Shown in pieces: positions 1 through 6,320 of a stretch of 9,815 bases of DNA. A program made the translations under genes and the position numbers. The DNA comes from Chloroflexi bacterium RBG_16_64_32 (GTDB lineage Bacteria > Chloroflexota > Dehalococcoidia > SM23-28-2 > RBG-16-64-32). Each line of letters begins with the position of its first letter. Within the stretch, counting starts at the first letter, position 1. The stretch is from assembly GCA_001795235.1 (NCBI GenBank), contig MGNZ01000127.1:1-9815 (forward strand). Reading direction: 5' to 3'. The notes below the pieces were generated by a model, which worked only from the letters and a program-made list of their open reading frames with translations, was not told where the DNA came from and did not search any database.

Positions 1-189
1 ACCGCTGTAGGAGCGCTGCTGCCTAAGCACCGGCCCTTCCTCCGCCGCCGCCACAACCTTGTGCTGGTCGCTGCGGAACGAATCCAGTCGCTGCTCCATG
101 GCACTGCGGCGGGACGCCCGTATCCCGACGACCAAAGAAAAGACAGCCAGCAGAACGGTGAGAGCGATGACAACAAGCAGAGGATCCAC
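1..189 (-). CDS. tadB: TadB-like pilus platform protein, N-terminal part (cut by window edge)
   Basis: The first 63 codons of a gene leave the window at base 1. It starts at GTG (189-187), with GGGAGG seven bases upstream overlapping the end of cpaF, so the gap to cpaF is only 3 bp. The visible protein has a hydrophobic segment at about residues 3-23 (MDPLLVVIALTVLLAV...), followed by a charged region ending in RQQRSYSG. A short N-terminal membrane segment directly after cpaF is what is expected of TadB. TadB is a GspF/T2SF-type inner-membrane platform protein that works with TadC and the TadA motor to extrude Flp pili. The diagnostic T2SF domain lies outside the window, so the assignment rests on position, start architecture and the membrane segment. 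Confidence 0.72.
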   Translation of the reverse strand, partial: MDPLLVVIALTVLLAVFSLVVGIRASRRSAMEQRLDSFRSDQHKVVAAAEEGPVLRQQRSYSG

Positions 190-192
190 GGC

Positions 193-1554
193 CTAGCCTC
201 CCGTCTTCACCAGAAACACGCTATCCGGCAGCTGAATGCCCGCAAGAGTAAACTTCTCAGCGAAGCTGGGCCGGAGGCCGGTGGCCGTCATGTGCCCCAG
301 AATCCGTCCCTCCGCGTCCACGCCTATCTGCTTGAACACGAACAGGTCCTGCATGGTGACGATCTGGCCCTCCATACCCGTGATTTCTGTGACGTGCGTC
401 ACCCGCCTCACGCCGTCAGTGAAGCGCGCCAGCTGCACAATGAGATGCAGCGCGGACGCCACCTGTTCGCGAATCGCATGGCTGGGCAGGTCCAGGTTGG
501 CCATCATCACCATGTTCTCCACACGAGCCAGACCATCCCTCGGCGAGTTGGCATGGACCGTGGAGAGTGAGCCTTCGTGACCCGTGTTCATGGCGTTCAG
601 CATGTCGAACGCCTCGGGGCCGCGCACCTCACCGATGATGATTCGGTCGGGCCGCATGCGCAGGGAGTTTCGCAGGAGATCGCGCTGCGTGATCTCCCCC
701 TTGCCGTCGATGTTGGGGGGGCGCGCCTCCAGGCTCACCACATGCGGCTGCTGCAGCCTCAGCTCGGTCGGGTCCTCAATGGTGATGATCCGCTCGCTCT
801 CCGGGATATACGCCGAAAGCGCGTTCAGGAACGTAGTCTTGCCGGTGCCGGTTCCGCCGGAGATGAGGGTGTTCAGGCGCAGCTTGACGCACGCCTTCAG
901 GAACTGGGCCATCTCTGCCTCGATAGTGCTGGCAGCCACGAGGTCCTCAATCGTCATCTTGTCAGAGCGGAACTTCCGGATAGTGATCGTCGGGCTCTTG
1001 GGCGATACAGGCGGGATGATGACGTTCACACGCGAGCCGTCAGGAAGACGGGCGTCCACCATCGGCGACGACTCGTCGACGCGGCGACCCAGGGGAGCGA
1101 CGATCCGTTCGATGATCCGCTGGACATGATCCGCGTCGCGGAACTGGATATCGCTCAGGTAGATGATGCCTTCTCGCTCAAAGTACACCTCACCGGGTGC
1201 GTTCACCATCACCTCAGACACCGAGGGATCGCGGATCATGGCATCGATGGGTCCGAGGCCAACGACCTCATCCACCACCCGCCCCACGATCTGATCGCGT
1301 GTGATGCCGCCTGCATTGGGCACTTCGCGGCGCAGCAGCGTCTCCGCCGCCTGCTCCACCAGCCGCCGCCTCTCGTCTGGGGGCATGGAGCTGATCTGGT
1401 CAGCGTCCAGCTCCTCAATCAGCATCTGGTGCATCCTGAAGACCAGCCCCTCCATATCCTCGTTGAAGCGGCCTGGTATTGCCCTGGAGGGGGCGGTTTC
1501 AGGTCTTGTTTTGGAACTCTGGAAAGGGCCGCTGCCCGACACCGAACTTGGCAT
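193..1554 (-). CDS. cpaF: CpaF/TadA family pilus assembly ATPase
   Basis: 453 residues, the usual length for the cytoplasmic hexameric ATPase that powers Flp pilus assembly (type II/IV secretion ATPase superfamily). Visible motifs in order: N-terminal domain with the GLGPIDAMIRDPSVSEVMVN signature (about 99-118); Walker A GGTGTGKT (233-240); Asp box ITIEDPTEL (257-265); Walker B RIIIGEVRG (304-312); His box GHEGSLSTVHANSP (325-338). All key catalytic residues appear intact. The ATG at 1554 is preceded by AAGGTGGAG, which lies inside the last codons of cpaE; the gap to cpaE is 4 bp. The tadB start follows 3 bp after the stop. The tight packing suggests translation of cpaE-cpaF-tadB from one message. 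The N-terminal 30 or so residues are low-complexity and poorly conserved in appearance. Confidence 0.95.
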   Translation of the reverse strand: MPSSVSGSGPFQSSKTRPETAPSRAIPGRFNEDMEGLVFRMHQMLIEELDADQISSMPPDERRRLVEQAAETLLRREVPNAGGITRDQIVGRVVDEVVGLGPIDAMIRDPSVSEVMVNAPGEVYFEREGIIYLSDIQFRDADHVQRIIERIVAPLGRRVDESSPMVDARLPDGSRVNVIIPPVSPKSPTITIRKFRSDKMTIEDLVAASTIEAEMAQFLKACVKLRLNTLISGGTGTGKTTFLNALSAYIPESERIITIEDPTELRLQQPHVVSLEARPPNIDGKGEITQRDLLRNSLRMRPDRIIIGEVRGPEAFDMLNAMNTGHEGSLSTVHANSPRDGLARVENMVMMANLDLPSHAIREQVASALHLIVQLARFTDGVRRVTHVTEITGMEGQIVTMQDLFVFKQIGVDAEGRILGHMTATGLRPSFAEKFTLAGIQLPDSVFLVKTGG

Positions 1555-1558
1555 CTCT

Positions 1559-2809
1559 CTACTCCACCTTCACTTCTTCCTTCTCGGCAGCAGTAGCCCC
1601 AAAGAGGCGACCGAGAAGACCCTTCGTTTCCTGCCTCTCCGTTTGAGGTTGCTGTTGATCCTGGCGGACCCCGCTCAGGGCGTAAGCCAGCTCCACCAAG
1701 CTCTCCGCGGCCTTAGAGGAAGGCTTCGTCACTACTACCGGCATGCCAAGCTGAGTGGACGTGCTAATGTTCCGATCGTAGGGGATATTCCAGAACACTT
1801 CCCTCCCCAGCATACGTTTGACCTCCTGAGGCTGAACGTTGCTCGCCTCATTCGTGGCGTTGATCACCAGCTTCACCTTCTCCTGCGGATAGTTCCAGGA
1901 TCGGAGCATATCGATCGCTAGGAGAGTGTCCTTGAGGCTGGCCATGTCCACAGTGGCCACCAGCAGCACCATGGTGGCCAGCTCCAGCGATCTCGCCACG
2001 ATGTCGTTGAACGTACCCGGCGTGTCCAAGATCACGTAATCGTACGACTGCGCCAGCAGCATGACCACCCGCTCAATGTGGCCGGCGTGTACGTTCCGCC
2101 AGTCGGTAGGCCGGACCGGCGCAGGTAGGATCGTCACTCCGGTGTTGTGCGTGTAGAGACAGTCCTGAAGAATCTCCCGGTTGATCTCATCCTCCGACGC
2201 AGCCAGGTCAGCTATGCTGCGCTCCACCGGAATGTCCATGAGGATCGCTACGTCGCCGAACCGGGTGTCCAGGTCAACAAGCACGACCGATTGGTTTGTC
2301 TTCTGAACGAGCGCCGTCGCCAGATTTGTTGAGATGGTGGTCTTGCCGATGCCACCCTTAGCGCCGAAAACTGTCAGCACCGTGCCGCAGGCCACCGGCT
2401 CGTCCACATCCCCCGAGATGCGCGCGCGGCGCCGCTCCTCCTGGGCCAGCACGCCGTGAATGGAGTTGATCAGATCCTCTTCCTGCACCGGCGTCACAAG
2501 GTAGTCGCTTACGCCAGCAAGCATCCCCTTCCGCATACTCGCGGCATCCTTGATGGACGAATAGGCGACGAGCGGCGACTGCGGAAGGAGGTCCGCAACC
2601 GCTTCCACCGTCTGCAACGCCCTGATCACGGGCTCCTCAATAGCGATCACTATGACGTCTGGCTCCGTATCTTTGGCAAGAGACACAGCTTCGATCCCGT
2701 AGCCAGCCTCGCCAAGGACAGCGAAACCTGAAAGCGCCAGCATCTTCTGGACCTCAGACCGTGCGACCTGGTCCTGGTCTATGACGATGACTCGAGGGTT
2801 GCGCGACAT
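1559..2809 (-). CDS. cpaE: CpaE/TadZ-like pilus localisation ATPase with receiver-like N-domain
   Basis: 416 residues, two domains. Residues 5-122 resemble a response-regulator receiver (VIVIDQD at the start of the fold, DYLVTP near its end). However, the phosphoacceptor position in DVIVIAIEEP is Ala56 rather than Asp, and the usual Lys of the 'KP' motif is Thr106, so this looks like a pseudo-receiver. Residues 141 to about 380 form a ParA/MinD-type P-loop ATPase with deviant Walker A KGGIGKTT (151-158, signature Lys151), VVLVDLDTRFGD (A' motif) and YDYVILDTPG (Walker B, about 256-265). CpaE/TadZ proteins place the Tad machine in the cell. The C-terminal 35 residues are charged and Gln-rich, then Glu/Lys-rich. 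The ATG at 2809 has AGGGGAG about 9 bases upstream, and 44 bp separate it from cpaB. Confidence 0.92.
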   Translation of the reverse strand: MSRNPRVIVIDQDQVARSEVQKMLALSGFAVLGEAGYGIEAVSLAKDTEPDVIVIAIEEPVIRALQTVEAVADLLPQSPLVAYSSIKDAASMRKGMLAGVSDYLVTPVQEEDLINSIHGVLAQEERRRARISGDVDEPVACGTVLTVFGAKGGIGKTTISTNLATALVQKTNQSVVLVDLDTRFGDVAILMDIPVERSIADLAASEDEINREILQDCLYTHNTGVTILPAPVRPTDWRNVHAGHIERVVMLLAQSYDYVILDTPGTFNDIVARSLELATMVLLVATVDMASLKDTLLAIDMLRSWNYPQEKVKLVINATNEASNVQPQEVKRMLGREVFWNIPYDRNISTSTQLGMPVVVTKPSSKAAESLVELAYALSGVRQDQQQPQTERQETKGLLGRLFGATAAEKEEVKVE

Positions 2810-2853
2810 TCTGTTATGCTCCCCTAATCCCTTTCCCCAGAGACTCCGGTCTG

Positions 2854-3732
2854 CTATTGCAGGTTAGGCAGGCCAAGGATGGCGGCACAGGTGGGCGGCG
2901 CCCCGTCTTCGGCCCATATGCTCCGCGTTTCCATGCGACTGGAATCGCCCAAGGCGCGCAGGGACAGAGCCAGGCGCCCGCCGAAGCTCGACCCGCAGGT
3001 CTCCGCAACGGTGAGAACCTCCCCGTGCGCAGGCGGCACCGCCAGCGTCACGGTGGTGGCCTCCGGATTGGCATCGCCTCCATCGCCGACCACAGGCGCC
3101 CCGTCCTCGCTTTCGCTCACCTCTACGCGCGTGACGTCCTGATCGATGCTCAACACCTGAACGTTCTGCAGGATTGTCTGCGCGATCTGGTCCTGGTTGC
3201 GGGCGCCGGCCGAGCCTTCCACACTATCATTCTGGCTTTCCAGCTTGATGGTCAGGATCACGTCCACGAAGTCGCCGGGCCTGATGAGGCCGCTGGCGCC
3301 TATGGCGTTGCTCACCTGGACGGAGACGGCCCGCATGCCGTCCGGGATCACGTAGGCCAGCGGTGGGTCCTCCCCGTTGGCGATGGCCGCGCCGGTTGCA
3401 GTGACCTTCGCCGGGATCACCTGCTCGCTGGCCACCAGGGGAACCCGCGTCACCTGGCCCACCACATCTGCTGTCTCACCGTACGCGCCGGCCAGCACCG
3501 CATCCACCGCGATATCTTTTCGGGTCACCATCTCCTCGGTGAGACGGGTTCCGGCGGAGATGTCCCCGGTGGCGACGACCACAGGAGTGACCGCCCCCGC
3601 GGAGACTTCGCCGCCGCCGCTGGTCTTGCTAAGGTACACAACCACGAGGACAGCGCTCACCAGCCCCAGGAACAGGCCCATGAAGATGAGAGCCTTGTTG
3701 GATTTACCGCTTAATGCCTGATTCTTTATCAT
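2854..3732 (-). CDS. cpaB: CpaB/RcpC Flp pilus assembly protein with SAF domain
   Basis: 292 residues with one N-terminal membrane anchor (about 13-35, KALIFMGLFLGLVSAVLVV) and the rest outside the cytoplasm. A SAF (antifreeze-like) domain begins at VVVATGDISAGTRLTEEMVT (51-70). The RcpC/CpaB domain follows: YVIPDGMRAVSVQV (127-140), IRPGDFVDVILT (150-161), and a C-terminal TVTLAVPPAHGEVLTVAE strand-helix unit (about 227-244). In diderms CpaB works with the CpaC/RcpA secretin; no secretin gene follows here. The start ATG (3732-3730) is preceded by AAGAGGTAAG, a good Shine-Dalgarno. An acidic, low-complexity loop at about 205-225 and Cys246/Cys282 near the C-terminus are seen; their role is unknown. 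Confidence 0.92.
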   Translation of the reverse strand: MIKNQALSGKSNKALIFMGLFLGLVSAVLVVVYLSKTSGGGEVSAGAVTPVVVATGDISAGTRLTEEMVTRKDIAVDAVLAGAYGETADVVGQVTRVPLVASEQVIPAKVTATGAAIANGEDPPLAYVIPDGMRAVSVQVSNAIGASGLIRPGDFVDVILTIKLESQNDSVEGSAGARNQDQIAQTILQNVQVLSIDQDVTRVEVSESEDGAPVVGDGGDANPEATTVTLAVPPAHGEVLTVAETCGSSFGGRLALSLRALGDSSRMETRSIWAEDGAPPTCAAILGLPNLQ

Positions 3733-3896
3733 TGCTTACCTCTTAGGTCGCATTTGACTTGCGAACCCGCCTCCGGCGGGGCCGCAATAAACCGTCATTA
3801 CAGTTCTAATGATGACTTTACGGGTGCTTCTGTTACGGGACTCCCCACTGGATGCCGGACTAATTTGGTGAATCCGGCCTCACCCACACGAGCCGG
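3733..3896. promoter_or_regulatory. tadG-cpaB intergenic region with three inverted repeats
   Basis: A 164-bp gap inside an otherwise tight gene series. It holds three short inverted repeats: GCCGGA (3854-3859) with TCCGGC (3873-3878); TCATTA (3795-3800) with TAATGA (3807-3812); and CCCGCC (3766-3771) with GGCGGG (3775-3780). The last is perfect, with a 3-base loop, and lies 34 bases upstream of the cpaB start in transcript sense. None is followed by a U-run on the minus strand, so a classical terminator is not supported. They may be RNA-processing or stability elements, or the gap may hold a secondary promoter for cpaB; no convincing -35/-10 pair was found. Confidence 0.4.
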
Positions 3897-4979
3897 CTAC
3901 TTCACCAGAACGATGACCAGCGGGGCGAAGGGATTCGTGGAATCCCAGCCCCAGCTCACCGTCCAGGCCGGCAGGGCGGTATCGGGGACCAGGTAGCCCC
4001 ACACCATGCCGCTTGCGGGATTGCCGTCCTGGTCACCGTTGCCGCGGGGAGGCCAACGGTCCCAGCCGGCGATGTAGAAGGTGGCAATGCCCCATATCTG
4101 AACGTTGGCGCTCTGCCCCTGCGGCGGAAAGGCGTCGATGATCGCCACCCCTACAGCACGGTCCCGGCAGTCTGCATCGCTCGCTTTGACCACTGCGTTC
4201 GCATAGCCGCTGGCGTCCGTCTGCACGTCACAGGCCGCCCAGGTGGACGAGGGGTAACGCGCCTTCAGCGCGATGTCGGTGTTGTTGCCCAGCACACCCG
4301 TCTGCGAGGAACAGCTCAGGGTTTCCCCCTCCGGAACGAGGGGCGAGTCGCTGTCGCAAGCGACGACTCCCCCGCAGTTGCCTTCAATCGCGTCTCTGTA
4401 GTCGCTGGTGCCGCCGCCGTAGACCCCCAGGGCGCCGTAGTTCCCGGGCGTCACCCACTCGCTTGAGGATAGCTCGAAGACATACACTCTCGTCGGGTCC
4501 AGCCCGTAGTCGACTGTTGCATCGTTGACTACTCCCTGAACGCCCCAGGGAGCGATGCAGGCGGCGGTGACGGGCACCCGAGCCGCGGTGGCCGTTGCCG
4601 GTACCGTCTTGCTGACCAGCCCCAGCGCGCGGCCGAATACGAACGACACCTCTTGCTCCACCGACACCGTGATGCGGTCGTTCGCCGCACGGTAGCTCGA
4701 GACCTCTATGCTCGTGACCAGTTCGTTGCCGTCATCGAAGTTCTTGTCCGCCCACTCCTGCGCCTTCTGAGTGGCCAGGGAGGCGTCCGGCAAGTACGCG
4801 GCGGCGGCTAGGGCGGCCGCATCGGCGTCGTTCTGGAGGTCTCGTCTCTGCTGCAGGAACAGACCGACATCTACGGACATCGCCACAAACCCCAGCAGGA
4901 CCCCCAGGCCCAACACGAACAGGATTAGCATCTGGCCGCGTTCGCTCAGCGTGCGTCCGCGGATCTGTCTACCGCTCAC
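3897..4979 (-). CDS. tadG: TadG-like Tad-domain pilus-associated protein
   Basis: 360 residues. The N-terminus reads LSERGQMLILFVLGLGVLLG and continues to about residue 38 as a single membrane segment. It is followed by DVGLFLQQRRDLQNDADAAA (37-56), the hallmark of the Tad/TadG N-terminal domain. The large extracytoplasmic part contains GNYGALGVYGGGTSDYRDAI (179-198), a pattern typical of secreted Tad-domain proteins, plus six cysteines (141, 202, 208, 223, 250, 271) that could form disulfides. Unlike the neighbouring tadE product, the residue five positions after the ERG glycine is Leu, not Glu, so prepilin-type processing is doubtful. The start is GTG at 4979, chosen because AAGGAGGTG sits 6-7 bases upstream across the 12-bp gap to tadE. 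Its precise role in Flp pilus function is not settled even in model systems. Confidence 0.85.
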   Translation of the reverse strand: MSGRQIRGRTLSERGQMLILFVLGLGVLLGFVAMSVDVGLFLQQRRDLQNDADAAALAAAAYLPDASLATQKAQEWADKNFDDGNELVTSIEVSSYRAANDRITVSVEQEVSFVFGRALGLVSKTVPATATAARVPVTAACIAPWGVQGVVNDATVDYGLDPTRVYVFELSSSEWVTPGNYGALGVYGGGTSDYRDAIEGNCGGVVACDSDSPLVPEGETLSCSSQTGVLGNNTDIALKARYPSSTWAACDVQTDASGYANAVVKASDADCRDRAVGVAIIDAFPPQGQSANVQIWGIATFYIAGWDRWPPRGNGDQDGNPASGMVWGYLVPDTALPAWTVSWGWDSTNPFAPLVIVLVK

Positions 4980-4991
4980 CCCCCACCTCCT

Positions 4992-5459
4992 TCACTCCAG
5001 CCGCATATCGGCAGTGGAGGATAGATTAAGGGTGGGCCCTATCGTATCGCCGCTAACTAATTGGACCAGGCCGGCCAGGGGAGTGATAAGGTCATACCCG
5101 TAATCCACCTTCACCACCACGGACTCCCCCGGGTCGCCTTGAGCGTTGGTGATGGTGACGGTCATCTTGGTGGCCTCGTTGGTGAGGTCAGAGGCGTCCC
5201 TGACCCGGTCTTCGATACACTGGTTTAGGGAGGCCTTGCCGAAGCACGGCGAGCCGGCCACGTCCAGCGGCGCATGCACCGCCCCCAGTCGCGCCCCCTC
5301 GCGGGCAGAGTTCGTCACAGTAATCCAGGAGTAGAAGCCCATGCCGAAGTCCACGATCGAGAACAGCAGGAGAAGGAACAGGGGAATGAGAAGCGCAAAC
5401 TCCGCCAGAGCCTGGCCCCTCTCCCCCTTCTGTCTCCCGGTTCGAATCAGCTTTAGCAT
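4992..5459 (-). CDS. tadE: TadE-family pseudopilin
   Basis: 155 residues. The N-terminus ends in GERG followed by QALAEFALLIPLFLLLLFS. Gly15 with Gln at +1 and Glu at +5 is the prepilin-peptidase cleavage pattern of TadE/TadF pseudopilins, which form minor or priming subunits of Flp pili. The hydrophobic stretch continues to about residue 37 (IVDFGMGFYSW) and is followed by VTNSAREGARLGA, the conserved TadE signature. The remaining 90 residues form a small exported domain with two cysteines (about 72 and 80). The ATG at 5459 has only a weak GGGG-type ribosome site upstream, in contrast to flp and tadG. Translation may therefore be lower than that of the major pilin, as suits a minor subunit (inference). 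Confidence 0.92.
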   Translation of the reverse strand: MLKLIRTGRQKGERGQALAEFALLIPLFLLLLFSIVDFGMGFYSWITVTNSAREGARLGAVHAPLDVAGSPCFGKASLNQCIEDRVRDASDLTNEATKMTVTITNAQGDPGESVVVKVDYGYDLITPLAGLVQLVSGDTIGPTLNLSSTADMRLE

Positions 5460-5546
5460 TTCATCGCCCCACTACTGGCCGCGAGCCAAACACTCGGCGT
5501 CCGCCACGGAAAGGCCCCGCACCATGATTCCGATTTGCCGTCATGA

Positions 5547-5577
5547 GTGGCGGGGCCGGAAGACCCGGCCCCGCCAC
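5547..5577 (-). terminator. Strong 13-bp GC-rich hairpin downstream of flp (terminator-like or attenuator)
   Basis: GTGGCGGGGCCGG (5547-5559) and CCGGCCCCGCCAC (5565-5577) are perfect complements with a 5-base loop. In the minus-strand transcript the hairpin starts 47 bases after the flp stop codon and ends about 88 bases before the tadE start. It has no U-tract on the minus strand, so it is not a textbook intrinsic terminator. It would still be a strong barrier to 3'-to-5' exonucleases and could leave more flp than tadE message. A second copy of GGCCCCGC at 5513-5520 could pair with the same arm (GCGGGGCC, 5550-5557), so an alternative fold exists. Confidence 0.6.
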
Positions 5578-5584
5578 CCGTGGA

Positions 5585-5623
5585 CGACGACAGCATGCTG
5601 CCGTCGACGAACTCTCGTTCGTC
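5585..5623 (-). repeat. Two tandem inverted repeats directly after the flp stop
   Basis: GACGAAC (5606-5612) pairs perfectly with GTTCGTC (5617-5623) over a 4-base loop and begins one base after the flp stop codon in transcript sense. The next repeat, 5585-5606, centres on the perfect palindrome CAGCATGCTG (5591-5600). It extends by CGACG/CGTCG on either side with one mismatch. The two repeats share base 5606, so both cannot fully form at once. With the 13-bp hairpin at 5547-5577 they make a run of three stem-forming elements in 77 bases. Confidence 0.55.
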
Positions 5624-5624
5624 C

Positions 5625-5810
5625 TTACGGCATGACCGCTTCTATGGCGCTCAGCTGGCCGGCGACGGCCAAGCCGAGAGCGGTCAGCGCGAGAATGGCC
5701 GCCACAGCGATGAGGGCCAAGATCAGACCGTACTCGGCCAACGCCTGACCCTTCTCCCGCTCGAACAGGCCATACAACCGCAGCAGAGCCGCGTTAATCG
5801 TGGAAAGCAT
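5625..5810 (-). CDS. flp: Flp-family type IVc major pilin
   Basis: A 61-residue prepilin. The leader is 21 residues ending in EREKG; cleavage after Gly21 would give a 40-residue mature pilin starting QALAEYGLILALIAVAAI. Glu at +5 and Tyr at +6 are the defining Flp motif, followed by a single hydrophobic helix to about residue 53. It is the first gene of the minus-strand series, with an excellent Shine-Dalgarno (AAAGGAGG, six bases from the ATG), consistent with high expression of the structural subunit. The likely processing enzyme is the prepilin peptidase encoded divergently at 6317-7108. The long gap and hairpins after it suggest that its message level is set apart from that of tadE and the rest. 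Confidence 0.95.
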   Translation of the reverse strand: MLSTINAALLRLYGLFEREKGQALAEYGLILALIAVAAILALTALGLAVAGQLSAIEAVMP

Positions 5811-5826
5811 GCTTTCCTCCTTTCCT

Positions 5827-5841
5827 CTAGCGTTTCGCTAG
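5827..5841. promoter_or_regulatory. Perfect inverted repeat just upstream of the flp ribosome site
   Basis: CTAGCG (5827-5832), TTT, CGCTAG (5836-5841). In the flp transcript the stem ends about four bases before the GGAAAGGAGG ribosome site, leaving that site exposed. It could be a 5' stabilising hairpin, or in DNA a short operator. Only the symmetry is observed. Confidence 0.4.
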
Positions 5842-5911
5842 CTTCCGCCGATTTTCCCGCCTCCCGATGGGCACGTCCACAAGAGGTGCCGCTCTAGAGG
5901 CCTTCACTGAG

Positions 5912-5941
5912 ATTAGATGTTTCTCTGATAATGACCGTTAC
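5912..5941 (-). promoter_or_regulatory. Weak candidate promoter for flp
   Basis: On the minus strand, TCTAAT (complement of 5912-5917, five of six matches to the -10 consensus) lies 18 bases after GTAACG (complement of 5936-5941, three of six matches to -35). Transcription would start near 5905, leaving a leader of about 95 bases that contains the 5827-5841 inverted repeat. The -35 match is poor, and another -10-like TAAAAT occurs at 5970-5965 without a partner. Confidence 0.22.
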
Positions 5942-6187
5942 AGTTATGTCCACCGGGTGAACGAATTTTAACCGCTGCCACGGGCGTCCCTGGACCGGTC
6001 CGCATCTTTCGTCAGGCAGGCTAAACGTTTCTCCCGCTCTTGCGTTCCAAAAGATAAGACGGTGTTGGCAGACTCGGGTTACGTTGAGTTGGACGGGAAG
6101 CCAGGCCACGTGGACGAGCGCCGCCAGGAGCAGCAGGCGGTGCAGCGTCCTGTTGCTTCACGCTTTGGGACGAATCCGGTGGCGCGA

Positions 6188-6261
6188 CCCCAGCCTGAAG
6201 CCTGCCCGCCTTTGGAGGGGCTGGGGCATGCTCAGGATCGATGCCCCGATGAGGATCGGGG
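6188..6261 (+). promoter_or_regulatory. Structured leader upstream of the prepilin peptidase
   Basis: Two perfect inverted repeats in plus sense: CCCCAGCC (6188-6195) with GGCTGGGG (6219-6226), and CCCCGAT (6244-6250) with ATCGGGG (6255-6261, 4-base loop). The loop of the first contains the GGAGG ribosome site (6214-6218) of the short ORF starting at 6228, and its 3' arm ends one base before that ATG. This layout could control translation of the short ORF. I do not recognise a known riboswitch class. Confidence 0.35.
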
Positions 6262-6320
6262 TGCTGCCCCACCAAGGCCATGAACTGATGGTGCTCTACC
6301 AAAAGGCAGGCGCCTCTTGA
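6228..6320 (+). CDS. Possible 30-residue ORF translationally coupled to the prepilin peptidase
   Basis: The ATG at 6228 has GGAGG nine bases upstream. The 30-residue product (MLRIDAPMRIGVLPHQGHEL...) ends at a TGA (6318-6320) that overlaps the TTG start of the peptidase as TTGA. No membrane segment, motif or family is recognised. The case rests on the ribosome site and the overlap, which could feed ribosomes to a gene that has a rare TTG start and only a modest ribosome site (AAGGCAGG). It could equally be chance in GC-rich DNA; the frame stays open upstream to an ATG at 6084 that has no clear ribosome site. Confidence 0.3.
   Translation: MLRIDAPMRIGVLPHQGHELMVLYQKAGAS

Larger units (their letters stand above)
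5811..6316. other. Divergent intergenic region between flp and the prepilin peptidase
   Basis: About 500 bases lie between the two divergently read genes, so promoters for both the Tad operon and the peptidase should be here. The flp-proximal part (5900-5970) is the most AT-rich stretch nearby and is the likely promoter zone. The peptidase-proximal part (6180-6316) holds inverted repeats and a possible short ORF, listed separately. Between 6000 and 6180 I see no convincing gene. The open frames there on both strands (for example 6021-6302 and 5894-6109, minus) have no recognisable domains or good ribosome sites. Confidence 0.5.

Noticed and set aside
577..1596. 339-codon plus-strand open frame
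   Set aside because: Lies opposite cpaF, whose Walker and His boxes are intact; the product is Arg/His/Leu-rich with no domain.
2857..3714. 285-codon plus-strand open frame
   Set aside because: Antisense of cpaB; composition is typical of a complement-strand frame and there is no ribosome site.
5547..5577. Calling the flp hairpin a definite rho-independent terminator
   Set aside because: No T-run follows the stem on the minus strand; it is kept only as terminator-like or attenuator.
5894..6302. Minus-strand frames 5894-6109 and 6021-6302 in the intergenic region
   Set aside because: No recognisable domain, no convincing ribosome site, and they overlap each other and the likely promoter zone.
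6180..6316. A c-di-GMP or other known riboswitch ahead of the peptidase
   Set aside because: The stems do not match any class consensus that I can recall; only generic structure is supported.
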